43,226 bases of DNA from Deltaproteobacteria bacterium GWB2_55_19 (GTDB lineage Bacteria > Desulfobacterota > GWC2-55-46). Where the stretch lies: the NCBI GenBank assembly GCA_001797465.1, contig MGPQ01000010.1, positions 422,675-465,900 of the forward strand, read 5' to 3'. Shown here in pieces: positions 16,349-24,765 of this stretch; within the stretch, counting starts at the first letter, position 1; each line of letters begins with the position of its first letter. A program made the translations under genes and the position numbers. Below the pieces are notes generated by a model, which was given only the letters and a program-made list of their open reading frames with translations, made no database searches and was not told the DNA's origin.

Positions 16349-17604
16349 TCCTTGACCCTCTCGATCTTCGCTCCGAGCGCCTTGAGTTTCGTCTCAATAC
16401 GCTCGTACCCGCGGTCCAGATGATATATCCTCGATACCTCGGTCTTTCCCTCTGCGACGAGCCCGGCGAGAATGAGAGAGGCGCTCGCCCTTAAGTCCGT
16501 AGCCATCAATGGCGCGCCGGAGAGGCGTTTTACGCCCCGTACGACCGCGCACCTTCCGTCAACCGTTATGTTCGCGCCCATCCTTTGAAGCTCGCTTACG
16601 TGCATGAACCTGTTTTCGAAGACCGTCTCCGTTATGACGGACAGGCCGCTCCCTATCGCCATCATCGCCATTATCTGCGCCTGCATGTCGGTCGGGAAAC
16701 CGGGGTATGGGATGGTCTTTACGTCCACGCTCCTTATCGGCCAGTCGCCGATGACGCGGACCCCGCCCTCTTCCTCTATGACCTCAGTCCCTGTTTCCTT
16801 GAGCTTGGTGTTCAGCGCGTCGAGATAGTGGTAGGGGCAGTCTTTTATGAAGACGTTTCCTCTGGTCATGGCTGAGGCCACCATGAACGTCCCGGCCTCT
16901 ATCCTGTCCGGGATGACGCGGACCTCGACGGGTTTGAGCTCCGCAACGCCCTCTATCCTGATGGTATCTGTCCCGGCGCCGACTATATGCGCGCCCATCC
17001 TGTTAAGCGTATCGGCGAGGCAGACGACCTCGGGCTCGAGCGCTGAATTTTCAAGTATGGTCGTGCCGTCGGCGTGGACCGCCGCGAGCATGAGGTTCTC
17101 GGTCCCCGTGACGGTCGCCGTATCCATGTAGATTTTCGCGCCCTTGAGCCTCTCGGCGCGCACTTCGACATACCCGCTCTCAATCGTTATTTCGGCGCCC
17201 ATCTGCCGGAGCCCTTTTATGTGGAGGTCTATGGGGCGCGCGCCTATGGCGCACCCGCCGGGCAGAGACACGCGCGCGCGCTTAAATCTTGAGACGAGCG
17301 GGCCGAGGACGAGGACGGACGCCCTCATGGTCTTGACCATGTCGTACGGGGCCTCAGGGGCCGCTACGTCCCTGGTGCGGATTTTGAGCGTGCCGTCCGG
17401 GGTGTCGGGCGCGATCTCGGCGCCGAGATGCACGAGGAGTTTTTTGAAGGTGTCTATGTCCCTGAGTTTCGGGACGTTGGTGATGGTGGTCCAGTCGGAG
17501 GTGAGGAGGGCGGCGGCCATAAGTGGCAATACCGCGTTCTTCGCGCCGCTTACAGCGACCTCGCCCACGAGCCTGTTTCCACCTTCGATGACTATCTTGT
17601 CCAT
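16345..17604 (-). CDS. murA: UDP-N-acetylglucosamine 1-carboxyvinyltransferase
   Basis: MurA adds enolpyruvate from PEP to UDP-GlcNAc, the first committed step of peptidoglycan synthesis. The 419-residue protein opens [20 protein letters not shown] with the active-site Lys22-Asn23. It has the reactive Cys118 in [12 protein letters not shown]; that Cys is the residue attacked by fosfomycin, so no Asp substitution is present. The placement between prfA and hisG is typical of deltaproteobacteria. Confidence 0.97.
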   Translation of the reverse strand: MDKIVIEGGNRLVGEVAVSGAKNAVLPLMAAALLTSDWTTITNVPKLRDIDTFKKLLVHLGAEIAPDTPDGTLKIRTRDVAAPEAPYDMVKTMRASVLVLGPLVSRFKRARVSLPGGCAIGARPIDLHIKGLRQMGAEITIESGYVEVRAERLKGAKIYMDTATVTGTENLMLAAVHADGTTILENSALEPEVVCLADTLNRMGAHIVGAGTDTIRIEGVAELKPVEVRVIPDRIEAGTFMVASAMTRGNVFIKDCPYHYLDALNTKLKETGTEVIEEEGGVRVIGDWPIRSVDVKTIPYPGFPTDMQAQIMAMMAIGSGLSVITETVFENRFMHVSELQRMGANITVDGRCAVVRGVKRLSGAPLMATDLRASASLILAGLVAEGKTEVSRIYHLDRGYERIETKLKALGAKIERVKE

Positions 17605-17633
17605 AGCAGGTTGCCTTTTTTAGTATCTAATAT

Positions 17634-17666
17634 CCCCACCCCTTGACCGGCGGAGGGAGGGTGGGG
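17634..17666. repeat. C/G-run hairpin repeat family B between prfA and murA
   Basis: CCCCACCC (17634-17641) pairs with GGGTGGGG (17659-17666). In the same 124-base gap, GTATCA/TGATAC and CGCAG/CTGCG hairpins precede a run of eight T residues on the plus strand. Many relatives have prmC at this place; none is here. Confidence 0.6.
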
Positions 17667-17728
17667 AGGTATCAGATGATACTCCGCAGTCTACTGCGAG
17701 TTTTTTTTGAGACCGGCGTTTCCGCCGT

Positions 17729-18832
17729 TTACTGCGCCTTTGCCACGGCCTCGCGCGAGGAGTTCTTCTCGGAGTTCTTCAGCACCTCGGTCTGGTAGTA
17801 CGCTATAATGTTATCGGTAAGCTCGGTGAGGTCGCCTTCCATGACCTCGCTCAACCTGTGGAGCGTCAGCCCTATCCTGTGGTCGGTTAAGCGGTTCTGC
17901 GGGAAGTTGTACGTCCGTATCTTCTCGGACCTGTCGCCGGTGCCTACCTGCGTCCTCCGGTCCGCCGCTATCTTCTTCTGCTGTTCCTGTATCTTCATGT
18001 CCAGTATGCGCGCCATGAGGACCTTGAACGCCTTCGCCCTGTTCTTGTGCTGGCTCTTGTCTTCCTGGCAGGCTACGACGACGCCGGTGGGTATGTGCGT
18101 CATGCGGACGGCGGTCTCCACCTTGTTCACGTTCTGGCCGCCGTGGCCGCCCGAGCGGTATGTGTCGACGCGGATGTCTTCCATGCGGACGTCTACCTCG
18201 ACCTCCTCGGCCTCCGGCATGACGGCTACCGTTACGGTCGAGGTGTGGCGCCTCCCTGAGGCCTCTGTCTCCGGGACCCTCTGGACCCTGTGGACGCCGC
18301 TTTCGAACTTGAGGCGCGAGTACGCGCCCTTGCCCTCGATAGCCGCGATGATCTCCTTGATGCCGTTAAGGCCCGTAGGGGACGAGGACATGACCTCTAC
18401 CTTCCAGCCTTTCAACTCGGCGTATCTCGAATACATCCTGAAGAGCTCGGCCGCGAAGAGGGCGGACTCGTCGCCGCCCGCCCCGGCCCTTATCTCGATT
18501 ATGACGGACTTGTCGTCGTTAGGGTCCTTGGGCAGGAGCATGAGTTTCAGTTTCGCGAGGAGGTCTTCCTTTCTCTTCTGGAGGCCGGGGAGCTCCTCCT
18601 TGGCGAGCTCACGGAGCTCCTCGTCCTTGCCTTCGAGGATGAGCTTGTTGTCGGAGAGCTCAGCGTCGGTCTTTTTTAAATCCCTGTAGACCTCGACGAT
18701 CGAGCCGAGCGACGAATGCTCCTTCGCGTACCTCTGGTAGACCTCCTGGTTGGAGACGACCTCGGGCCTGGCGAGCTCGTCGGTGATCTCCATGTATCGC
18801 TTTTCTACTTCTTCGAGGCGTCTCTGAATCAT
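17729..18832 (-). CDS. prfA: Peptide chain release factor 1
   Basis: RF1 reads UAA and UAG and triggers peptidyl-tRNA hydrolysis. The 367-residue protein carries GGQ at 231-233 in [17 protein letters not shown]. The codon-reading loop holds a P-x-T tripeptide (PET, 187-189, in [14 protein letters not shown]), which marks RF1; RF2 would have SPF. It is followed by murA. The prmC methyltransferase that usually modifies the GGQ glutamine is not adjacent, unlike in many relatives. Confidence 0.95.
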   Translation of the reverse strand: MIQRRLEEVEKRYMEITDELARPEVVSNQEVYQRYAKEHSSLGSIVEVYRDLKKTDAELSDNKLILEGKDEELRELAKEELPGLQKRKEDLLAKLKLMLLPKDPNDDKSVIIEIRAGAGGDESALFAAELFRMYSRYAELKGWKVEVMSSSPTGLNGIKEIIAAIEGKGAYSRLKFESGVHRVQRVPETEASGRRHTSTVTVAVMPEAEEVEVDVRMEDIRVDTYRSGGHGGQNVNKVETAVRMTHIPTGVVVACQEDKSQHKNRAKAFKVLMARILDMKIQEQQKKIAADRRTQVGTGDRSEKIRTYNFPQNRLTDHRIGLTLHRLSEVMEGDLTELTDNIIAYYQTEVLKNSEKNSSREAVAKAQ

Positions 18833-18903
18833 AGGGGTTTGGCCGTTTTTTATTTAAAAAATTTAGTGGGTTGCAAGAGCAAGCAGGGCGTTATTAATTC
18901 CTT

Positions 18904-18985
18904 CCCTTTTTTAAAGGGGGACGGACGGGGATTATAAGGTCGAATTATTAATAATCTCCCTTGACCCCTCTTCAGGAGATAGGGG
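18904..18985. repeat. C/G-run repeats (family B) between thyX and prfA
   Basis: CCCTTTTTTAAAGGG (18904-18918) and a looser CCCCTC...GGGGAGGG unit (from 18965) lie in the 157-base gap. The second unit keeps the G-run tail seen in other members but its stem is imperfect. Confidence 0.45.
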
Positions 18986-18989
18986 AGGG

Positions 18990-19679
18990 TTAAAGCCCCT
19001 TGAATTTCTCCCTTATCTCCTTGGGCTTTCCGCAGGTCATCTCGCCTTCCCGGCACTTGCCCCTTACGCACGACGGGCCAGAGTCCCTGAATATGAACGG
19101 CGCCTCGGCCTTAGCGGCCTTGAGCATCTCTGTCGCCATATCCCTTATCTCCCACTGCGCCCTCTCGCAACAGCGGAGCGTGAAGAAGTGCAGGAGCTCG
19201 CGCGCGTTCATGGTGACGATTATCTTGGTGCAGGCGGCGTTGGGGAGGAGATAGCGGGCGTCCTCGGCGGCCACGCCTTCGGCGACGAGCGCGGAGTAGA
19301 GCTTGTAGGCGCGCGCGACGGCGGTAACGAACCTTTTTTTTCGGGCCGCGTCCTTTCCAATGGAGGGCGGGACGACGAACTCGGGCTCTTTCGCGGTCAC
19401 GTACCGCTGGCTTTGCTGGGAGTATGAGGCGAGGCGGTGGCGGACGAGCTGGTGCGAGGTCGCCCTCGATATCCCTTCTATTCCGAAGGTGAAGGAGGCG
19501 TGCTCAAGCACCGAGAGGTGCCCCATCTTGAGGATCCTGCCGAGGAACTTCTCCGTAGAGGCGGCGTTGACCTTCTCAGCGAGCCCGGCTATGGTGGACG
19601 CCGAATAGCAGAGCCTCGCGGCCATACAGACCGTCTTCTCGGGGTCGGGGGTGAAACTCAGGAGCTGTACCTTTAACAT
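18990..19679 (-). CDS. thyX: Flavin-dependent thymidylate synthase
   Basis: ThyX makes dTMP from dUMP using FAD and methylenetetrahydrofolate. The 229-residue protein contains the ThyX signature RHRLASYSQQSQRY (80-93). The C-terminal part holds a Cys-rich segment (CVRGKCREGEMTCGKP) that is unusual for a minimal ThyX and may bind metal. The start has a GGAGGGGGA site. It lies between rpmE and prfA, a position where neighbours differ among lineages. Confidence 0.93.
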   Translation of the reverse strand: MLKVQLLSFTPDPEKTVCMAARLCYSASTIAGLAEKVNAASTEKFLGRILKMGHLSVLEHASFTFGIEGISRATSHQLVRHRLASYSQQSQRYVTAKEPEFVVPPSIGKDAARKKRFVTAVARAYKLYSALVAEGVAAEDARYLLPNAACTKIIVTMNARELLHFFTLRCCERAQWEIRDMATEMLKAAKAEAPFIFRDSGPSCVRGKCREGEMTCGKPKEIREKFKGL

Positions 19680-19696
19680 TCCCCCTCCGCGGTCCT

Positions 19697-19906
19697 TCAG
19701 GCCCCCTTGTTGCTCCGGTACTTTTTATTGAATTTTTCGATCTTGCCGGCGATGTCCATGAACTTCTGCTCGCCGGTGAAGAAGGGGTGACAGCTCGAGC
19801 AGACGTCTACCGAGAGCGCCTTCTGCGTCGAGCGTGTCTCGACGATGTTGCCGCAGACGCAGTGGACCTTAGCGGCTTCGTACTTGGGGTGGATGTTTTC
19901 TTTCAT
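19697..19906 (-). CDS. rpmE: 50S ribosomal protein L31 (zinc-binding form)
   Basis: The 69-residue protein contains VHCVCGN and DVCSSCHPFFTGEQKF, the four-Cys pattern of the zinc-binding L31 form. That form also serves as a zinc reserve in bacteria that hold Cys-less paralogues. The ribosome site is GGAGGAAAAG. It follows rho as in many bacteria, but with its own promoter and after the rho terminator. Confidence 0.96.
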   Translation of the reverse strand: MKENIHPKYEAAKVHCVCGNIVETRSTQKALSVDVCSSCHPFFTGEQKFMDIAGKIEKFNKKYRSNKGA

Positions 19907-19991
19907 CTATCTTTTCCTCCGTTGATGTCTGTATGGGTGTAGCCCAGGCAGTCCTTCTTACGCAAACGCCCGGCCGGGACCGTAATAGTTA

Positions 19992-20020
19992 ATATTAACA
20001 AGTCAGTACAATGAGTGCAA
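19992..20020 (-). promoter_or_regulatory. Candidate promoter of rpmE
   Basis: On the minus strand, TTGCAC and TAATAT are spaced by 17 bases in an A+T-rich patch, about 85 bases before the rpmE start. Confidence 0.45.
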
Positions 20021-20117
20021 GGAAAAAATCACGCAAAAACAGGCGGGATTTCGGGGGCTTAGGGATAAGGGGTTGAATTTATGGGTTTTTTGGATAGTTG
20101 TTAGGCTTTTGTACGGT

Positions 20118-20185
20118 GGGCTGATCACAAGCGAAGCCCAACGATTCATGTTCCGCTTACCGTTGGGCTAAAAAAATAGCCCAAC
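20118..20185. repeat. GGGCT/AGCCC hairpin cluster
   Basis: GTTGGGCT (20162-20169) pairs perfectly with AGCCCAAC (20178-20185) around an A-rich loop. Just before it, GTGGGCT and AGCCCAAC form another hairpin. The arms can pair in alternative ways. It lies downstream of rho, next to the terminator. Confidence 0.5.
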
Positions 20186-20197
20186 ATTTCTATATGC

Positions 20198-20233
20198 AAA
20201 AAAGGGCGGGACTTTCCAGTCCCGCCCTTTTTT
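20198..20233 (-). terminator. Intrinsic terminator of rho (symmetrical)
   Basis: AAAAAAGGGCGGGACT and AGTCCCGCCCTTTTTT form a perfect 16-bp stem around TTCC. It lies 22 bases after the rho stop, with a T-run on the minus strand, and it would also work on the plus strand. Confidence 0.93.
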
Positions 20234-20255
20234 AGTAACAATATCCCTGTCGCCC

Positions 20256-21506
20256 CTACCTGCTCATCGACTCAAGGAACGTCTTATTAGACGGCGTGTG
20301 TTGGATTTTATCCAGCAGGAACTCCATCGACTCTATCGGGTTAAGCGGCTGGAGGACCTTCCGGAGTATCCAGATCCTGTTCAGCGTCTCCTTTGAAAGG
20401 AGGAGGTCTTCCTTCCTCGTGCCGGACTTGTTCAAGTCTATCGCCGGGAAGATCCTTCTCTCCGAGAGCTTCCTGTCGAGGACGATTTCCATGTTGCCCG
20501 TGCCCTTGAACTCTTCGAAGATGACCTCGTCCATTCTGCTCCCGGTGTCGATAAGGGCCGTTGCGATGATCGTCAAAGACCCGCCTTCTTCGATGTTCCT
20601 CGCGGCCCCGAAAAACCTCTTGGGCTTATGGAGCGCGTTGGAATCGACGCCGCCTGAGAGGACCTTGCCCGAGGGCGGCACTACCGCGTTGTACGCGCGC
20701 GCGAGTCTCGTGATGGAGTCCAGCAGGATGACGACGTCCTTCTGGTGCTCTACAAGCCTCTTGGCTTTTTCGATGACCATTTCGGAGACCTGAACGTGCC
20801 TCGCCGCCGGCTCGTCGAACGTCGAACTTATGACCTCGCCCTTTACCGACCTCTGCATGTCGGTGACCTCTTCAGGACGCTCGTCGATCAAAAGGACGAG
20901 GAGGACTACCTCGGGGTGGTTGACGGTAATGGAGTTCGCGATCTTCTGCAGGAGTATCGTTTTACCCGCCCTCGGCGGCGAGACGATGAGACCCCTCTGC
21001 CCTTTGCCGATGGGGGTGAAGAGGTCCATGACTCTCATCCCTATGTCGCTGTTCGGGGCGAGCTCCAGGTTCAGCTTCTCCTGCGGGTACAGAGGCGTCA
21101 GGTTGTCGAAGAGTATCTTTTCGCGGGCTACCTCGGGGTCTTCGTAGTTGACCTTCTCGACCTTAAGGAGCGCGAAGTACCTCTCGCCCTCCTTCGGGGG
21201 CCTTATCTGCCCGCTTACGATGTCGCCTGTCCGGAGGTTGAAGCGCCTTATCTGCGAGGGCGAGACGTATATGTCGTCGGGGCCGGGCAGGTAGTTGTAG
21301 TCCGGGGCCCTTAAGAAGCCGAAGCCGTCAGGGAGCGTCTCCAAGACCCCTTCGCCGTATATCATCCCGTTCTGTTCGCTCTGGGATTGAAGGAGCGCGA
21401 AGATGAGGTCCTGTTTTCTCATCGACGTGGCGCTCTCGATATTGTACTTCTTCGCGAGGTTGGTAAGCTCGTTTATTTTTTTCTCTTTCAGTTCCTTAAG
21501 ATTCAT
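20256..21506 (-). CDS. rho: Transcription termination factor Rho
   Basis: Rho is the hexameric RNA helicase that ends transcripts at C-rich sites. The 416-residue protein has the N-terminal helix bundle, the cold-shock-like RNA site ([14 protein letters not shown], 60-73), the P-loop PPRAGKT (177-183), the Walker B region [15 protein letters not shown] and the Q/R-loop neighbourhood. An AGGAGAAAG site precedes the ATG. It is full length without the large insertions of high-G+C Gram-positives. The long structured leader upstream may reflect the autoregulation known for rho. Confidence 0.97.
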   Translation of the reverse strand: MNLKELKEKKINELTNLAKKYNIESATSMRKQDLIFALLQSQSEQNGMIYGEGVLETLPDGFGFLRAPDYNYLPGPDDIYVSPSQIRRFNLRTGDIVSGQIRPPKEGERYFALLKVEKVNYEDPEVAREKILFDNLTPLYPQEKLNLELAPNSDIGMRVMDLFTPIGKGQRGLIVSPPRAGKTILLQKIANSITVNHPEVVLLVLLIDERPEEVTDMQRSVKGEVISSTFDEPAARHVQVSEMVIEKAKRLVEHQKDVVILLDSITRLARAYNAVVPPSGKVLSGGVDSNALHKPKRFFGAARNIEEGGSLTIIATALIDTGSRMDEVIFEEFKGTGNMEIVLDRKLSERRIFPAIDLNKSGTRKEDLLLSKETLNRIWILRKVLQPLNPIESMEFLLDKIQHTPSNKTFLESMSR

Positions 21507-21883
21507 ACTTTCTCCTGCATGGTTTTTGGGGCTTTTTTATGATTGACGGACAGGGGCCGGGCCTTGATAGTTTTATCCGGCCCCCTTCAAAGGGGTTTGA
21601 TATTAAGGTTCCTGGGCCGCGCGATTACGGAATAGAGGGACAGTTTTGGCGGAGGTATGCTTTCAAGCGGCTTCCGCAAGCGGCGTTAAGGCGCGAATCA
21701 AGAACTCGCCCGGCGGTCCGGACGGGAAAACAGGCCGAATATGGGCCTAAAATTTAGAGGGTTTTTCAGTTGAGAGATTTTTCGTCTATCGGGTTATTTC
21801 CTCTGGGCTTAAATCGTCGGATTGTATCTTTAGAGGTATGGGCGCATATGGAACAATTGATAGGTATCCCAAACATAGCACGG
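21507..21883. other. Leader and gap between coaE and rho
   Basis: No credible gene is present. A hairpin close to rho (GGGGCCGG at 21553-21560 with CCGGCCCC at 21577-21584) is the main structure. The rest shows only short G+C-rich inverted repeats and an A+T-rich stretch beside coaE. I could not pick a convincing promoter. Confidence 0.55.
21553..21584 (-). promoter_or_regulatory. Hairpin in the rho leader
   Basis: An 8-bp perfect G+C stem lies about 45 bases before the rho ribosome site. Rho is known to attenuate its own leader in enteric bacteria; a similar role here is inference. Confidence 0.4.
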
Positions 21884-22504
21884 TTATTTGTTGCTGTCAA
21901 CCACTTTTTGCTTTTTTGTAAGAGAGAGAAAGAGCCCCTGGACGCGCTCCAAGGTCGCCTCAGGCGAGCCGCTGTTGTCTATCACATAATCGGCGTGGAC
22001 GGTTTTTTCCTTCAGGGGGAGCTGGGAGGCGACCCTCTTTCGCGCCTCGTCGTCGGTCAGGTTGTCGCGCGCTATAAGCCTCTTCATCTGCTCATCCTCG
22101 CTTATGTGGACTACGACGACCTCGTCGACCGAGGCGTGAATGCCTGCCTCAATGAGGACAGCGGCGTCAATGATAATGAGCGGGTCTTTGTGCGCGGACC
22201 TTATCTCTCCTATGAGCGCCTTTGTCCTCTCGATGATTTTTGGGTGCGTTATGCGGTTAAGTATCAGGAGCTTTTCTTTATCCGAGAATACGATCTTGGC
22301 GAGCGCCTTCCTGTCGAGCGTGCCGTCGGTCTTGAGTATGCCCGCGCCGAACTCCTTGACTATCTCCGCGAGGGCAGGGCTACCCGGCTCGACTATCTCT
22401 CTGGCGATAACGTCCGCGTCGATTATGTGCGCGCCAAGCTTCCTTAATTCATTCGATACTAATGTCTTGCCGGAGGCTATGCCGCCTGTGAGGCCTACGA
22501 TCAT
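21884..22504 (-). CDS. coaE: Dephospho-CoA kinase
   Basis: CoaE phosphorylates dephospho-CoA, the last step of coenzyme A synthesis. The P-loop GLTGGIASGKT is at the N-terminus and DADVIAREIV follows, both diagnostic. I prefer the ATG at 22502-22504 because a GGAG lies 9 bases upstream and the protein then opens directly with MIVGLTGG, as usual. An in-frame TTG at 22540 would add twelve residues. It is followed by the rho leader and preceded by pgeF. Confidence 0.93.
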   Translation of the reverse strand: MIVGLTGGIASGKTLVSNELRKLGAHIIDADVIAREIVEPGSPALAEIVKEFGAGILKTDGTLDRKALAKIVFSDKEKLLILNRITHPKIIERTKALIGEIRSAHKDPLIIIDAAVLIEAGIHASVDEVVVVHISEDEQMKRLIARDNLTDDEARKRVASQLPLKEKTVHADYVIDNSGSPEATLERVQGLFLSLTKKQKVVDSNK

Positions 22505-22556
22505 ATTATATTTGGCTCCGTTTATTCTCTTTGATGCCAATGCGCCGGCTACTTGA

Positions 22557-22596
22557 CCCCCTCCCCCTTGACGGGGGAGGGCTGGGGAGGGGGAGG
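22557..22596. repeat. C/G-run hairpin repeat family B with G-quadruplex-like tail
   Basis: CCCTCCCCC pairs with GGGGGAGGG around TTGAC. The right side continues as four G-runs in close succession (22573-22596), a pattern capable of forming a G-quadruplex. It lies between pgeF and coaE. Confidence 0.65.
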
Positions 22597-22605
22597 TTAG
22601 TTAGC

Positions 22606-23391
22606 TCATCTGAGCGCTATGAAGCTCAATTGCCTGCCTGTCCTGCCGTTCTCCTTCCTGTACGAAAAAAAGAGCCCGTTGTTGCAGGAGGTGCAGACGG
22701 GCTCAAAGGAGATGTTCTCCTTTTTAAGCCCTGCGGAGAGGAGCGCGCTTACGTTCGCCTCCCCGAGGTCGGCACTCGCGCCTTCCCCTGTCGGTTTCAG
22801 GCAAGCGGGGTTTTCACCGAATGAGCGCCTGAACTCGTCCGCTACCTCGGTGCCGACCGAGTAACAGCATGGGCCTATGTGGGGGCCGATAGCCGCGACG
22901 AGGTCTTTGGCGTCCGAGTTGAAGTTCGCCCTCATGGCCTCGACCGTCTCTTTGGCGATAAGCCTTACCGTCCCCTTCCAGCCCGCATGTATCGCGGCCA
23001 CGGCCTTTTGCACCGGGTCAAGTACGAGTATGGGGACGCAGTCCGCGGTCAGCACCCCGACTGCCGCACCCTTCATGCTCGTTATTATCGCGTCAGCCTC
23101 TGCCTTTGCATCGACGGTCGAGGGGTCGAGGAGGAAGACTGAGTTTCCGTGGACCTGGTTCACGGTAGCCACAGGCGCGGTAATCCCGAAGGCCCTGGCG
23201 AGGCGGAGGTTGTTCTCCGCGATGTTCTCTTTTTTATCCGTGTCGCGGCCGTCGAAGTTGAGCGTATCGAACGGCGTACTGCTTGCGCCGCCTACGCGGG
23301 ACAGGAAGGCGTGCACGACGCCCGTCCGTTCAAGGAGGTTGGATGATATGTATTTTATGCCGTTGGTGTTTTGCATTTGAGGTTCATTCAA
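22606..23391 (-). CDS. pgeF: Laccase-domain protein, peptidoglycan editing factor PgeF
   Basis: The 261-residue protein belongs to the YfiH/PgeF family, whose E. coli member removes L-Ser wrongly incorporated in place of L-Ala in peptidoglycan precursors. Metal and active-site residues are in place: His81 in VNQVHGNSVF, Cys118 in TADCVPI and His135 in AAIHAGWKGT. The AAIGPHIGPCCYSVG stretch is also typical. Proteins of this family were earlier called polyphenol oxidases. It lies between rluD and coaE in a likely operon broken up by repeats. Confidence 0.92.
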   Translation of the reverse strand: MNEPQMQNTNGIKYISSNLLERTGVVHAFLSRVGGASSTPFDTLNFDGRDTDKKENIAENNLRLARAFGITAPVATVNQVHGNSVFLLDPSTVDAKAEADAIITSMKGAAVGVLTADCVPILVLDPVQKAVAAIHAGWKGTVRLIAKETVEAMRANFNSDAKDLVAAIGPHIGPCCYSVGTEVADEFRRSFGENPACLKPTGEGASADLGEANVSALLSAGLKKENISFEPVCTSCNNGLFFSYRKENGRTGRQLSFIALR

Positions 23392-23396
23392 AAATT

Positions 23397-23417
23397 CCCC
23401 TCCTTGCCAGGGAGGGG
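23397..23417. repeat. C/G-run hairpin repeat family B
   Basis: CCCCTCC and GGAGGGG pair around TTGCCAG, followed by the GGGGAGG tail seen in other members. Confidence 0.65.
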
Positions 23418-23457
23418 TTAGGGGAGGTCGCCTTTGCTTTCAAACCACCCCACCCAA

Positions 23458-23478
23458 CCTCCCCTTGTTAAGGGGAGG
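23458..23478. repeat. C/G-run hairpin repeat family B, inverted
   Basis: CCTCCCCTT and AAGGGGAGG form a perfect 9-bp stem around GTT. It is in opposite orientation to its neighbour at 23397, just past the rluD stop. Confidence 0.7.
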
Positions 23479-23487
23479 GGTTTTAGA

Positions 23488-24447
23488 TCACGTCCCCTGA
23501 AGCGAATCCAGCAACTCCAGTACCTCCGCCATATCAGGCGGCAGAGGCGCGTTGAACTTCATTTCTTCGCCCGTAGCGGGATGCGCGATGACGAGCGTCC
23601 TGGCGTGCAGGAGCTGTCGTTTTATGCCCTTCAACTTGTCAGCCACCGCCTTGTCCATCGAGGCTGGCGCTACGCGCTTTCCATATACCTGGTCGCAGAC
23701 TACCGGGTGGTTTATCGCCGAGAGATGGACCCTTATCTGGTGGGTTCTGCCAGTCTCAAGCGTGAGATCGAGGAGCGTCATGAATGTATAGCGCCCGATC
23801 ACGCGCCAGTGCGTGACGGCCTTCCTTGATCTGCGCGTGCGCGTGGATATCTTCTTCCGCTCCGACGAGTCCCTGCCTATGTTCAAGTCAATCGTGCCGA
23901 CGTCTTCCTTAAACGCCCCCCAGACGAGCGCGAGATATCTTCTGCCTGTCGTATGCTCCTTAAACTGCCTCGCTAAGGCGAGGTGGCTCAAGTTGTTCTT
24001 TGCTATAACAAGGGAGCCGGTCGTGTCCCTGTCGATCCTGTGGACGATGCCGAGCCGGAGCGGGCCGCCGACGTCGGAGAGGTCCTGGGTGTGCGCGAGG
24101 AGCGCGTTCACGAGCGTGCCGGAGGGCCTCCCCGCGCCGGGATGGACCGCGAGTCCCGCCTGTTTGTTTACGACGATGATGTCGTTGTCCTCGTAGATGA
24201 TGTCGAGGGGGATGTCTTCGGCCTTAAGTATCTGGGGCCTCGGGTCCGGCAGGTCTACTGAGACCTCCTCCCCACCCTTCAGCCGGAGCCCGGCCTTGGT
24301 CTTTTTCCCGTTTACGAGAGCGCGCCCTTCCTCAATAAGCCCCTTTACGGCAGAGCGCGTAAGGGCCTTGAGCGAGTCGGTGAGGAACAGGTCGAGCCTT
24401 TTAGGGGCGTCTTCTTCTGCTACAAGGAATGTGCGGGTTTCAGCCAT
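23488..24447 (-). CDS. rluD: RluD-type 23S rRNA pseudouridine synthase
   Basis: The protein isomerises uridine in large-subunit rRNA. An S4 RNA-binding domain occupies the first 80 residues or so, with PKRLDLFLTDSLKALTRSAVKGLIEEGRALVNG-like content. The catalytic domain carries HRIDRDTTGSLVIAKN with the essential Asp, and the later GRTHQIRVHLSAINHPVVCDQVYG. I chose the ATG at 24445-24447; a TTG four codons upstream is possible and neither has a good ribosome site. Whether it is RluD, RluA or RluC cannot be settled by sequence alone, but the S4 domain and length favour RluD. Confidence 0.88.
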   Translation of the reverse strand: MAETRTFLVAEEDAPKRLDLFLTDSLKALTRSAVKGLIEEGRALVNGKKTKAGLRLKGGEEVSVDLPDPRPQILKAEDIPLDIIYEDNDIIVVNKQAGLAVHPGAGRPSGTLVNALLAHTQDLSDVGGPLRLGIVHRIDRDTTGSLVIAKNNLSHLALARQFKEHTTGRRYLALVWGAFKEDVGTIDLNIGRDSSERKKISTRTRRSRKAVTHWRVIGRYTFMTLLDLTLETGRTHQIRVHLSAINHPVVCDQVYGKRVAPASMDKAVADKLKGIKRQLLHARTLVIAHPATGEEMKFNAPLPPDMAEVLELLDSLQGT

Positions 24448-24498
24448 TAGAGGGGACAATCGGGTTAAGGGTGCTGGAAAAGGCGGGGAGAGGGGAGT

Positions 24499-24765
24499 CT
24501 ACCATATCTCCGACTTTATGTCCCCGTTCCTCTTGATGAGTATGTCAACGATCGCCTTGTTATACAGGCTGTTCTTCCTGTCGATGGCCGGGTCTATCCT
24601 GCTCTTGTAGAGCGCGAGCCCCTCGGCGAGGTCCCTTTCAAGGAGGTCGAAGATATTGTCGTTCTTTATGCCGTTCAATATCTTATCCCTGTTGTAGAGG
24701 GCTATGTCCGAGATGATCGTCCTGGCGAGCCTGAAAGCGGCTTCAGATGACTTAATAAGAGCCAT
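24499..24765 (-). CDS. Small conserved hypothetical protein after the GntR regulator
   Basis: This 88-residue helical protein (MALIKSSEAAFRLARTIISD, then ILNGIKNDNIFDLLERDLAEG) is acidic-basic mixed, soluble and lacks Cys. I recall similar small uncharacterised proteins in deltaproteobacteria, but I cannot assign a function. It overlaps the GntR gene by 14 bases and precedes rluD by about 50, so it is probably co-transcribed with both. Confidence 0.75.
   Translation of the reverse strand: MALIKSSEAAFRLARTIISDIALYNRDKILNGIKNDNIFDLLERDLAEGLALYKSRIDPAIDRKNSLYNKAIVDILIKRNGDIKSEIW

Larger units (their letters stand above)
19907..20255. other. Gap between rho and rpmE with terminator, hairpins and promoter
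   Basis: It holds the rho terminator, a GGGCT/AGCCC hairpin cluster (about 20118-20185) and the rpmE promoter. I see no gene. Confidence 0.7.

Noticed and set aside
21539-21757. 72-residue plus-strand frame in the rho leader
   Set aside because: No ribosome site and no recognisable sequence; it overlaps the leader hairpin.
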